From contig AP026542.1 in NCBI GenBank assembly GCA_026075535.2, forward strand, positions 3,906,001-3,970,000: DNA of 64,000 bases. Direction: 5' to 3'. Positions 10,001 through 20,413 of the stretch are shown one piece after another. Origin of the DNA: Tricholoma matsutake. Lineage: Eukaryota > Basidiomycota > Agaricomycetes > Agaricales > Tricholomataceae. Positions within the stretch are counted from its first letter, which is position 1, and each line of letters starts with the position of its first letter. Below the pieces are notes generated by a model that ran no database searches, was not told the origin of the DNA, and was given only the letters and a program-made list of their open reading frames with translations. A program made the translations under genes and the position numbers.

Positions 10001-11887
10001 GCAGAGGAACATCCCAAACCATCCTGGCAATACCTATGGAGAGAAGCGACTCCCCTCTGACATAGAGAGAGACATTGCACGTGATCGATATTGGAAGAGA
10101 TCTGTGGGTCAAGATTTGGATCATAACCGAACACGACCACGATCTCAACAACAAGAACTGGTTACTGGACCGAGTTCGGCACCCCACAAGAGTGTGCCCA
10201 ATTCCAATAATCAAGAACATGATCACCCAATGGGGGAACTGGACGAAGCAGGTTATATTCAAAAGATAACCAAGGAAGATGGAGATAAGCTTATTTACTG
10301 GCTGTTGTCAAAAGCAGTCAAACCATCAAGCGAAATAAGCCAAGTTCCAAACCAATTTTGCGATATTGTGCGCCTACCACGGCAGCAGCAACTTGAGTGG
10401 AAACAGGCTTGTCATGAAAAATTAGAGGCTCTTTGCAAGCGACAAGTCTATGACATTGTCAATCTTCCACATGATCAAAAAACGATCAAAAATAGATGGG
10501 TTTTCTCCGTGAAATCGGACAGAAGAAAACGAGCCAGACTCATGGCCAAAGGCTTTTCACAAGTCAAAGGTGTTGACTTTGATGAGATTTTCTCACCAGT
10601 AGTCCACTATGAGACCGTACGCCTCATGTTTGCACTTGCGTCTCTAGAAGGCATGTATATGACTGGTCTAGATGTAAAAACTGCATTTTTGTATGGCAAA
10701 CTAGATGAGGAGATCTACATGGATCAACCTGAGGGTTTCAGACTCAAGGGAAAAGAGCACAAAGTAATGCGCTTATGCCGAGCATTGTATGGCCTTAAAC
10801 AGGCCTCACTAGCATGGTGGAAAGAGCTAGAGGCATTTATGCACACCATTGGGTTTGTGCGTGCCAGCTCCGATGCCGGCATTTTCATACACAAGGATCC
10901 TAAGACAGGCAGCATTGTTATTGCGCTGGTCTATGTTGATGATGGCTTGTTCATGGGGAAGAACAAGAAACTTGTGAATGAAAAGAAGAATGCTTGTCTG
11001 AAGCATTGGGAGTGCCATAGTACTGAAAAAGTCATGGAATTCTTAGGCATGCGCATCACCCAGACTGCAGCAAAGTCAAACTCAATCAAACTGAATATCT
11101 CGCCAAAGTGCTCGAGAGATTTGAGATGACAAATGCCAAAGCTGCCTCCACTCTGCTCCCGACTGGTTACAAACTGTCGGAAAACACAGCGACGCCAAAC
11201 GTGGTGCTTAGATCAAAATATCAGTCTGTGATCAGATCTTTATTGTATCTGATGCTCGGAATGCGACCTGATATCGCTTATGCAGTAATCAGGATGTTGC
11301 AATTCTCAGCTAATCCTAGCCAAGAACATCTAGACAAAGCAATGTACATCAAGTGCTATCTGGTGGGAACCCAGAAATATAGTATTGTCTATGATGGAGA
11401 GAAATCTGAAGGGCTACAGGCCTTCACAGATTCTGATTGGGCTGCTGACACTGTCAAGCGCTGATCTGCAACGGGTTACTTTGCTACTCTGGCGAGTGGC
11501 ATTGTGTGCTGGCAGTCCCATTTACAAAAAACTGTAGCACTGTCATCCACAGAAGCCAAATATATGGCTCTCTCTGACACTTGTCGACAGATAGTGTGGA
11601 TAGAGTCCTTATTCCAGGAACTTGGATATATACTGAAGCGCATACCAATCTGCACTGATAATCAGGGATCCATCTTTATCGGATCAAATCCAGTTCAGGA
11701 AAGAAGGACCAAACATATAGACATTTGCTACCACTATACCCACGAATGCATAGAAAATGACAAAGTCACATTTGTTTTCATTCCTGGAAGTGATAATCCG
11801 GCTGACATGTTCACAAAGAACCTTGGCGCCATCCTATTCAGGAAATTTAGAGACTCTCTCAGAATTACTTTTGAGATTCAAACTTAG
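7026..11887 (+). pseudogene. Copia-1 gag-pol polyprotein (broken)
   Basis: Gag starts at MSSTLEKL (7026). Protease follows near 8416 (WIMDSGTSKHF), then the integrase zinc arm (WHRQLGHPS..CPGCAEGK, 8844-8980) and catalytic core (IHCDLKEL; HVDPGGEF; HQQNGHAE), reverse transcriptase (WVFSVKSDRRKRARLMAKGF; LVYVDDGLFMG, about 10.93 kb) and RNase H (SDWAAD; SSTEAKYMALS; DNQGSI; RTKHIDICYH). The frame is broken by six TGA codons (7626, 7767, 8007, 9375, 9990, 11462) and a 1-bp loss in an A run near 11076. At five of the six TGAs, Copia-2 keeps CGA. The element cannot make an intact polyprotein. Confidence 0.93.
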
Positions 11888-11919
11888 CTGCTTAGAGCGC
11901 TGTACAGTTTGAGGGGGGG

Positions 11920-12193
11920 TGTTGAAATTAAACCCTGAGATACATGCTGCATACATGAGGCAATACATGCAGCATACACATGTTACTGCGCTTACTGTGC
12001 ATACATGTGGTAAACACATTCCCGAGTCATGTGACATCCTTATTATTATGTATATAAGGAGAACCTGTACCATAGTAGGAATACAGTGTTCTTACCTCTG
12101 CTAACCCTAGCTGTAAGTCTAACTAAACCCCAGGTAGGTTGTAAGGAACATGTTGTCTCTTCCCCTGTGCAGCATATATAGTCTGCTCCAACA
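11920..12193 (+). repeat. Copia-1 3' LTR (full length)
   Basis: 274 bp, TGTTGAAATT...CTCCAACA. It holds a TATA-like TATATAAGG near 12051 and a tandem-like CATGCTGCATACATG motif near the start. The polypurine tract GAGGGGGGG immediately precedes it. Confidence 0.92.
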
Positions 12194-12198
12194 GTGCA

Positions 12199-12609
12199 GG
12201 GCTAAACAATCTTGAAAAACACCATTGGGCGAGTGATGCCTGCAAAAATGCTCAAGAAAAGCATGACAAGGATAGGAGGAAGAAGAATGCAAACCTGTCC
12301 AACTATTTTAAAGGACCAAAAGCACCTGCAGTTCCATCGACAATCCACCATTCAGGACCAATTCACTGGCAGAGCCATTGATTGGCTCCTGCACAGGCCA
12401 TTGACACATGAGTGTTATCAAAACCTTGTGAAGAGCAATTGCTTACAAAGGTGTGCAGGGAAATGAGGATCCTGAAACCTTGCAGGGACCACCTACTGAA
12501 CAGACTGGCACTGACAATGATATGCCCAACTCAACAGGATATCCAAGTAATCGAGGGAACTGTTGCTGCCAGCACTGAGAATGCTGCAATTGTTGAAGAA
12601 ACCAGGTGA
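12199..12609 (+). pseudogene. Zinc-finger protein fragment, part 2 (split by Copia-1)
   Basis: Continues the frame of 6505-6586: GLNNLEKHHWASDACKNAQ, then a basic stretch (KHDKDRRKKNANLSNYFKGP) and APAVPSTI. The basic-plus-NYFKGPKAPAVPST pattern is familiar from repeat-associated basidiomycete zinc-finger proteins; this is memory of family style, not a search result. In-frame TGA codons (12379 and one near 12409) interrupt it. Later sequence stays open to 12609 (CEEQLLTKVCREMRILKPCR). Confidence 0.5.
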
Positions 12610-13945
12610 TCCAAGTGAAAACGGGTCCCAAGAAAATATGTACTTGATACCTTGAACAGATGCCTCTGTGGAGAGGTGGTCGATTCTTTGAAGTTGCTGT
12701 CAAATGCAATTATTAAGTGTAAGGAGCTAGGCTGAATGGGTAATTGATCTTGTTCTTGTTATATTTGTGGCTTATATCACTCACCTTTATTATATAGTAT
12801 CACCTCAGTTGTGTTGAGCTGGAGATAAAACCACAGAAATGGCCTAGACAAGCGAGGAAAGCGCCAGCATCGATGATGTTATATAGATGTGTGCCTGATT
12901 ACATAGTAGGGTCTAGATGGTCGACATAAAAAATTCGACTCTAGGTCGTATTACTTATTTCGCAAACCCCCTTGCTTCAAAATGTCCCATAATTTCTATC
13001 GTTCAAGCTGACATCCTCCCAGGTTCGTAAGTATACTGACAGTGGAGATGCTCTTGTGTTTGATAACCATTTTTCTAGCAGTTCTGACCAAGTTCTGACA
13101 CATGGTCTTTGTAGGTGTCGGCTAAGTGGAGGCTTAGAAGCATTGATTGTTGGAGAAAAGGGATGACAACATGAGCCTATGTACAAAACTAAAGCAGAAA
13201 ACCAAAAACCGACAGAGAAAAAAGAGTGACTCAGAGTGAGAGACCGACAGTACAAGAGCCCTCCAAAAGGACACAAAGCGGAGAAAGGAAGAGGAGAAAT
13301 CCTGAGGCCTGATGACTAATACCTACGTAGGTACTTATATGGGAGTTAGAGAGAAAATGAAGAGAGGCAGGTAAAAACCCATGAGTAACCGAGGATGAGA
13401 ATGAGAATAAAACGAGCGCCTATGTATATGATGGATGGATGGTAGGGGAGTGAGGGAGGATAAGATTGTATGATGCATTTTGAGGTGTGAATACACTATG
13501 TGTTTAGAGGCGGATAAAGCATTATGTAGATAGTTGTGTTTGTATATCACTTCGGCCCCGAGTTGAGTGGGCAGCAGACTCGGTGTGAAGTATGTGGATG
13601 GATATATTGCTGGGTGGGTGGCTACATAGAGGTGGCGGTGTATGCACAATGAATGCGGGATATCCAGGTATTTGGCGTTGTGCGGGGTGACGAGATGGTG
13701 ATAGATAAGAGCATGATCGGATGTACATGATGGTTTCGGTCCACGTGGAGACGGAGCAGGGATGAAGCATGTGTAAACATTGCGAAAGACACGAGATTTG
13801 CAGTATAGCGGCACATAGCACCTCAACATGGACGCTCATCTTGAAGGGCGTTCGGTCTGTCGGTCGGAGTCTTGACTCAGGTAAGGGGTTCGATGACCCC
13901 CATAGACCGACATGAGAACCAACCCAGGTCGCAGTTCCCCTCCAA
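12610..13945. other. Intergenic; no gene recognised
   Basis: No exon with support. A minus-strand open stretch at 13829-13335 translates to a His/Tyr-rich sequence with no conserved feature; its position just downstream of CDH1 suggests 3' untranslated or intergenic DNA. The sequence from about 12.9 kb on has a more host-like, CpG-containing composition than the repeats to its left. Confidence 0.5.
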
Positions 13946-15838
13946 TCACCTTATCAGTCTCCCATAATCCAGGCGACTTTCCTTCCCCTTCTCATTCCGC
14001 TCCTTCTTCGGGAACGCATTCCAGAACCGCAACGTCTCGTCCCCCGCACCCGTAACAATGGTCTCGCCATCTGGGCTCATCGCGAGATAAAGCACACGGT
14101 TCGCATGCCCCGTCAGGCTCGCAACCATATTCAGAGTCGGGTACTTCCAAATGCAGATCTGGTTCTGCGCCGTCGTGGACGAGAACCCGTGCGTCGAGAC
14201 GAGCTCGTGCGAGGTGAGAGACCATATGAGGTTACATACCTATGTCAATGGTTATAATATATCATGAATGAAGTGGAAACGTGAACAGACCTGACTACCC
14301 GTATCCAACTCATTCAACATCGAGCCATTGATCACATTCCAAAACCTAATATGCTTGTCTTGCGTGCCTCCTCCCGTCGCTAACACACCCGACACATGCG
14401 GGTCCCATGCCAGCGCCTTCACCGCCGCCGTATGCTCATGGAACTTCCATAGTGGCGCGTCCCCGGGCCCCACATCCTCCGTCCCGCTCCCAGTTCCACT
14501 TGCAATACCAGTCCCACCTGTGCTTGTCGCTCTCCTTCCCGAACCTCTCAGATCCCAAATGCACACTTTGTTGTCGTTGCCCCCGCTCGCAAGGTTCGCT
14601 GAGGCGGGCCCGCCTTCCCCGCTCCATTTGAGACCACACACCTCCTGTCGGTGCCCTGTGCACCGTTTGAAGGGACGCGTAGACGGCTCGCGCACATCCC
14701 GATGGTGGACCTGGCGGTCGCGCGAGCCCGACGAGAGCACGTGTGCATTCCAAGCCAAGGCTCCGATGCGTTGGGCGTGTGCTTGCGTATAAGTACGCTC
14801 CAGTCGGAGTGTGGAGGCGTCGAAGATGTGCATCCGACCTGCGAGAGTACCGACTGCAAGTGTTGTGCCCTATAGGTCGAAAAAAAATAACGTTAGATTG
14901 GTAGAAATAAGTAAAAAATGAAAAGTGCCGGCCTTTTGAACCCATGAGACAGAGCTTATGGTGTCATTCGCATCAGCGAGATCGCAGAGCTTTGATACGG
15001 CAGCGTTGTGTGCTGTCCACAGGTAGACACAGGAGCCAAGACCAACGCCCAGCACATTTGTGCTTGACCAATCCACCAAGTTGAGGTAAAAATCGTCTGC
15101 AAGTTCCGGGGCGTCGAGCACACGGTACGGGGTTTTGCACACACTGCGGAGCTGGCGACGAGGACTTTCTAGTAGCTGTCGGCTTTCAGCACGAACGGGG
15201 CTCATGGAGTAGGCCTCGTCCGTTGGTGTATCAAGTCGGCGAGTTGGAGTAGCAGGGTTGGAATGGGACGGCGAGCTGTATGCGAAAAGCCGTCTGCGAG
15301 TGGGTGTTGTTGGAGGCATGGCGGATGAGCTGGATGAAATTGGGGCTGGGCGAGTTGGGGATACAGGTCTGCGTGGGGATGGGGGCGTGACTTCTGTATG
15401 TAGGATTGAGCTGAAGATCGCATTAGCTTGTTCTGAGCGCTATAAGTCAGAAAATATCGTCGAAAACAGAGAGCACAAGGAAGCCACACCTTTTAGTGCA
15501 TCAGACTCTGAAGGGATAATCTTGTTCTTTGAAGGGGTCGAAGGACCTTCCTCCTTTAGATGATAGGATGTTCGCATGTCGCCCGAGTCCCTCGAGGGCA
15601 CAAATCTGTCTCCATAGTCTCTTGCAAGTCTAGGCAACTCGATAGGAGACTCTGGCCCACCACTACTGTCGCTAGTGTTTGGTCTAGAGTCGAGAGTTGG
15701 CGTCGATGTCGATGACGAGGATGCCACTCCAAAGATGGGATTTACGCGAGGTCGATTTCTCCGTGGAGCCTCGTCGTCTGTGTCTTGATGAGAAGCACGC
15801 AATCGTTTTCCAAAGGGCGAGTTTTTGAGCCCAGACAT
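13946..15838 (-). CDS. CDH1: Cdh1/Fizzy-related APC/C activator
   Basis: A WD40 adaptor that recruits substrates to the anaphase-promoting complex in late mitosis and G1. Four exons (15838-15488, 15439-14933, 14869-14291, 14239-13946) give 576 residues with every intron in phase 0. The N-terminal region is Ser/Pro-rich and carries the C box (DRFVPSR, about residues 80-86). Further on, [20 protein letters not shown] is the typical start of the propeller. WD repeats follow ([51 protein letters not shown]). The last residues are LDYGRLIR, so the Ile-Arg tail that binds TPR subunits is present. A Gly/Thr-rich insert lies between two propeller blades. Splice choices were set by frame and family match. 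Intron 2 appears to begin with GC. The C-box context and IR tail favour Cdh1 over Cdc20. Confidence 0.93.
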
Positions 15839-16234
15839 GCTGTTGTTTCCAGCCTTATCGTGGAGTGGTTGAGTTCGAACTTGGCGTAAAAAACACCGGA
15901 AAAAGAAAGAAGATGATTTGCAGGGAGTTCAATATAGATGTAGAGATGAGAAGCAGTTGAAACCTAGCATAAGTGGCAGCAAGTGGGTAAAAGCGGCAGA
16001 CCTTAAGGAGAAATGGTCGATGAACCTGTAACCTCAGGTTGGGGTTAGACGCGTCGCGGTAAATACTATTTTCGATCACTCCGAGTCAGTTCATTGGCAG
16101 GCCTGTGAATCTACGGCCAGCTGGCCTTGCAGTCCCTCATAGTACTTTACAGTCGCGCCAAGAACTTCAATGTATTCATATCCATGCACTTCGCGCTAAG
16201 ACATGGCATATCACTGCCTACAATGTTTTCCTAG

Positions 16235-17024
16235 TCATGTACTACGGTACCTGAGAAGTACACTTGGTTTCAAAGGCCCTGAGCGGCTCCCCGAACGACC
16301 GTCGCCGCCGAAGACACGGTCTGCCGTTTTCAATGCTGGTTTGCTGAAAGATTTTGTCAGCGCGACGCTTGTGGACGCACGAGATTCGAGTTTGACCAGA
16401 ACCTTCTTACCCAGCTTGCTTGCAGGGATTTTGCGCGTGTTTGGATCGGGTGCTGCTTTTGCGGCTGGTGAGGTTTTATGTGGGTTTGAATATGGTTTGA
16501 GGCAGCTGGTTGGCATCACGGTTTCATCTTCGACTTCGTCTCGCGAGCTGGTAATCGAGCGAGGCTTCAGGGTCAGACGAACTGCATCCTTCAGGATGTT
16601 TGTATGAGTCAGGATAGCTAAATACGCCAGACAGCATGGGTATGATTAAACTTGACTGGGGAGAGTCAAGCTGTTCAGGTTTCCTGATGGGGAAATATGT
16701 CAATGCTGCGGTTGTGTTTATGTTAAACTACAACTACCTTCGGCGTGAGGTAGGCATTACGATGACCTCTTGGTCTGCCTTGAACAACGTCCTGGATAGG
16801 TCTCCGTGGGTTTTTGAGATGACCGTGATACTTAGAAAGCGACGTCTTGGGAAGATTACAATATCGAACACGGCTGACTGAAGATGGAGTATCAGCATGG
16901 TTGCAAATGTAAAAACTTCACTTACGTGTGATGTTCTCGGTCTTGAGGGGTAGGGAAAGCGATTGAAGGTACGAATATTGAGAGCAACAGCGGTGACGAC
17001 AAGAGGAATTACGAAAGAGATCAT
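16235..17024 (-). CDS. Hypothetical basic protein, unrecognised
   Basis: I do not recognise this gene. Start chosen at 17024 (MISFVIPLVVTAVALNIR), which reads like a short hydrophobic signal or anchor. A consensus intron follows near 16928-16880 (GTAAGTGAAG...CTTCAG). The second exon gives SAVFDIVIFPRRRFLSITVI and ends near 16735 at a GTAGTT donor. Downstream two frames are both open: one ends near 16520 in an RRSRR tail; the other runs on to about 16235 as a Ser/Lys-rich basic stretch. The C-terminus is therefore uncertain. The opposite strand is also open in places, but the intron signals favour minus. A TATA box lies about 110 bp upstream of the start. Confidence 0.45.
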
Positions 17025-17130
17025 GTCATAGACAAGAAGTTAGGTCAGAAGATTAGAAGTCGTGAAGGACGAGTCGGCTCTTAATTGTGAAGGTGAGACC
17101 AGTTGGGGATCACGAAAGATGACCGTCTGT

Positions 17131-17140
17131 ATTTTATAAG
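17131..17140 (-). promoter_or_regulatory. TATA box upstream of the 17.0-kb gene
   Basis: Minus-strand CTTATAAAAT about 110 bp before the ATG at 17024, a plausible distance for a pol II start plus a short leader. Confidence 0.45.
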
Positions 17141-17618
17141 CGCTGTGGGCAGCGGAAAAATCATGAGAATACTAGGTGGACCCTGCATGGATTGTATGGA
17201 CCCCGTTGTCTGATGCGAATGCAGGATCTCGCGCACGAGTTGACTGCCCGGTTCCGTATTCAAAAGACCCGAGTTGCATATTCCGGTCTATGTATCTACC
17301 ATCCAGCTGTCCTGAATTTGAGAACTCGATACGTATGGACATGTGGATTGCTGGTGATATTGTAGGCAAAGAGTTAAGTCATTCCTTGGTCATTCCCACA
17401 GAGGATATCGAGCAGATCATCATTAATGCATTTATCAGACTGGAATTATCGAGTTTCGGGATTGTAAGAGAAGTGTTCAACGAACTGGAACGTAAGTAGA
17501 TGATGCAGAAGGTTGTTATTTGGCGGCTTACCTCTTGTGGGGAACCAAATAGTAACCCCGTGAGCTGAACAAAATGCAAAAACGTGTTGATGAGTAGGGC
17601 GCTTTCCCATAGACTAAT

Positions 17619-17642
17619 GTCCCCTTCGGGGTGACATACGAA

Positions 17643-17673
<31 letters not shown>

Positions 17674-17735
17674 GGCCCCTGCACAAGGATGACACGCTTT
17701 CCCGGAGTGGTAGATCTACGGATCTCAATATTTAT
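17619..17735 (+). ncRNA. U6 spliceosomal RNA
   Basis: The 5' stem-loop GTCCCCTTCGGGG is followed by the near-invariant U6 core: AATTGGAACGATACAGAGAA, GATTAGCATGG, then CCCCTGCACAAGGATGACAC. The ACAGAGA box (5' splice site pairing) and the AGC triad (ATTAGCATG) are intact. The 3' part differs from animal U6 (CCCGGAGTGGTAGATCTACGG) and ends in a T-rich run, as expected for pol III termination. No obvious TATA box is seen at -30. The exact 3' end is approximate. Part of the catalytic core of the spliceosome. Confidence 0.95.
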
Positions 17736-18048
17736 TTTTATTTTATTTCACTGCAGCATATCTCTAATTAGTGTGTGCTGTTTTTGAAGCACTTCAATGC
17801 TTGTCTAATGAAATGAGTGGCGATGTCTTTTTTTAAAAGCAAGAGATACATAGTATTTGATATGAGAACAATGTTGCTATAATACTATGGAACAAGTATA
17901 CTGGTATTGATATTCAGAATCTCACTGATGCCATAACCACATTCCGAGCAACGGAATGGCAGAAGGCCAGAAGACAACAGAACTTGGTTTGTCAGTTGTC
18001 CATGGGTGTTTCATGTATAGCAGGACGAAGCCAGCGGATTACCTAGAT
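17736..18048. other. Intergenic, AT-rich; no gene seen
   Basis: Holds the T-rich U6 terminator (17731-17750) and AT-rich spacer. No exon supported. Confidence 0.5.
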
Positions 18049-19286
18049 TCAGAAGATCAGAAGAGGCGTTCCGAGAGTCTCGATCACCCGATCACTCACG
18101 ATTTTCGCAGGAGAAAACCATCGCTCGGGCCCGGAAATGAAGCCAAGGGGTGCAAACGAGAATACCGAAAGAAACAAAAACAGCCCCATTCCTGCATATC
18201 CTTTCGGATCTTCTTATCAGTCCAGCAATCCCAACGGTGAGAATGGTAACACACCATATAGTAGAGAATTCTTCTCACTAGGACAAGCACCACCATATGT
18301 CACCGCAAGGTACACAATAATTGAAAGATAGGCGAAACTGATTGGGACCGGGAGGATAAGGAATAGTTGTAAACCACGCCACCATCCTCTGGCTTCAGCT
18401 TGCATGTGTTTCGAGTCTGGCTGTGATGGGTGAGATGATAAGATCAATGGGGTTTGTTCATCCGGTATAGTGTCAGGCGACGCAGGTTCCTGATCTCCCA
18501 GACCACCATCAGTCACAATTGGCACATTTGTGGGTGGGTGCTGGCTTTCGTTTACACAGACATACTGTCGACTCAAAGACAGCTCCAAGGCACCAGATAT
18601 GTTACCTAATAATATGAAGAAAGACCACCCAGATGAGAGAATAACTGAGACTTTAGTAGCGTTCTCTGTCCATTTCGCCCAGGCGATCGTCAAGGCAAGA
18701 AGGACGGGCCATGAGAGGATATACATCTGAAGTACCAAGGTCGGTCTCTGAAGGTCCGAATAGCACGGAGGGGTATGTAAGTTCAGTATGAATCCGGTGG
18801 AGAGATACGCTAGTATGAGGGAAGAGATGAAAAAAACGTATGGGTGGGAGTAAATTATCTATGCGCTGGTATGTCAGCCCATATTCAAGTGGGATAGCCG
18901 ATACTTCGAATACGTACACATTTGTTTCCTGCCATGAATATTGCCACTAGAATCATCTGGAGTACGAGTCCTGAAATGAGCGCGACCCAGAACTTTCCCC
19001 TTCTCCAGGATGGTTTCATCCATCGGAGGCTTTTCACACTGACACAGTGTCTTTTCCACCAAGAGCCCTCTAGCCATTTGGCCGAAGTAAGTTGGGTCTT
19101 CCACGTTTCCGATATCAGCGTCTTGAGGCGTACATACAGGCTTTCTCGCATTGTCTCCGGAGGGATTGCTGGTAGATTGTATAGGAAGAGAAGAATGAGT
19201 GGTCCAAGTACTAACATCGCGATATTAAAGGCGAGGAGCGAGCATCCAAAGAACAGTGACACTAGATGGGCGAGATAGTGGAGAGC
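18049..19286 (-). pseudogene. Truncated PFF1-like vacuolar membrane protease copy (membrane part only)
   Basis: Covers the multi-spanning membrane region of a Pff1/YBR074W-type M28 metalloprotease: LFFGCSLLAFNIAMLVLGPL, then FWVALISGLVLQMILVAIFM, an intron near 18.91 kb, IIYSHPYVFFISSLILAYLS, LVLQMYILSWPVLLALTIAW, an acidic loop with EQTPLILSS, GWWRGLQLFLILPVPISF, and, after another intron, GYAGMGLFLFLSVFSFAPLG. The frame is well kept. However, there is no peptidase domain upstream and no lumenal C-terminal domain downstream (it runs into stops at 18049). It looks like a partial duplicate of the gene beginning at 20.4 kb. Whether it is expressed as a short membrane protein is unknown. Confidence 0.7.
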
Positions 19287-20413
19287 CTGGGCAACAGAAC
19301 AAAATGTTTACTGACGATGAAAAGTGGGGGCAAATCTTGACAACGATGCATCCGGACCGTTTGAGATCCTTGCATACGTTGTGCGGTTCAACGACTGTCC
19401 TATAACTATCATAAGTATCGATGTAGGACAGCACGTGCCTCGATTCAAGCAATAATAATAATATTAAATTAAATTCCACATATCGGAGTATGAACTTTAT
19501 TTACAAGCAGTTCTCTTCGAGCGGATTTCATCCGGTCATGGTTCAATATACATAACCCTGCTGTATCAACAATGACTGTCATGTCATCCTAGTACAATGT
19601 TGTAACACAGGCGGCAGCAATAGCTGGTCCCAAGATACCGCATCACATCCAAACAAGTCCTGTCTGTCGGCTGAGTTGATTTACAGTGGCGCCGGCACCG
19701 CCTTGGTTCCAAGCTTCCAAGCAGCAGTGCAGCAACTCGTTCGATCTTCGGAACGATATACGGGCTGAGACCGGCCATACATGTATGCTTTTTTTTTTGG
19801 TTGTACTAATCTTGTTTACCTATTTCTTCCTGTGTGTCATGAGAACGATGCTTGCTGCTTCAAGGGTAGCAGAGCCTGTAGTGAGGTCTTCACAGCGACC
19901 AGAGGCAGAGATTACCGTAACGTACATAGCACGGGCATCAGTTGTTCCTCGTTGGGACCGTGCGGGGAAGTTTCTCCCAACAACTTGAAATAAGACAACT
20001 GTCACGCACTGTGGAGGCAAACACCGCAACACTATTCACTGTGCCGATTACTTATCATTATTCGTTCAAATGCACATTCAGCTGTGTGAATCATGACATG
20101 TTTTGTGTGAACCCATTAAGTTCGGATATTTAAATTTCATCCTGGATGATGAACTGGACAGCTGGTTTGGGAGGTAATAAAGACATTCCTTGTTAATGTA
20201 GATGAAGAGTAGGAGTATTTATTACCAGCGATGGTCCCAAATGATTACAGCTCAATTGAAATTATGTTCATTATATGTGGCCATTATTATATCGTCAGGC
20301 CGTAGAGCAACGGCCCTGGTCTACAATAGTATAGCTGTAACATATATGGATCTGGGCCCGCTCATAGATAACTTTAAATAATGAGCGCCAGCGCACGAAA
20401 GTTAACCTACCAA
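19287..20413. other. Spacer between the two PFF1-like copies
   Basis: No M28 exons precede the truncated copy, and no other gene is recognised. A T9 run lies near 19790. Open stretches on either strand lack any conserved feature. Confidence 0.45.

Larger units (their letters stand above)
6587..12193 (+). mobile_element. Copia-1, Ty1/copia retrotransposon, nested in a zinc-finger gene
   Basis: A complete but dead Ty1/copia element. It has LTRs at both ends (TGTTG...CCAACA), a primer site, gag-pol in the order integrase then reverse transcriptase, a polypurine tract (11911-11919) and a 5-bp target duplication GTGCA (6582-6586 and 12194-12198). It is closely related to Copia-2 at 24-30 kb. The 5' LTR has lost 84 bp including its TATA-like box, so transcription from its own promoter is unlikely. 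It interrupts a zinc-finger coding region. Confidence 0.93.

Noticed and set aside
13335..13829. Minus-strand open stretch of 164 codons
   Set aside because: His/Tyr-rich with no conserved feature; lies just 3' of CDH1 and fits untranslated DNA.
16203..16881. Plus-strand open stretches opposite the 17.0-kb gene
   Set aside because: Consensus introns and a TATA box support the minus strand; the plus translation looks like a shadow.
17176..17499. 107-codon plus-strand stretch before U6
   Set aside because: No ATG until late in the frame and no recognisable feature.
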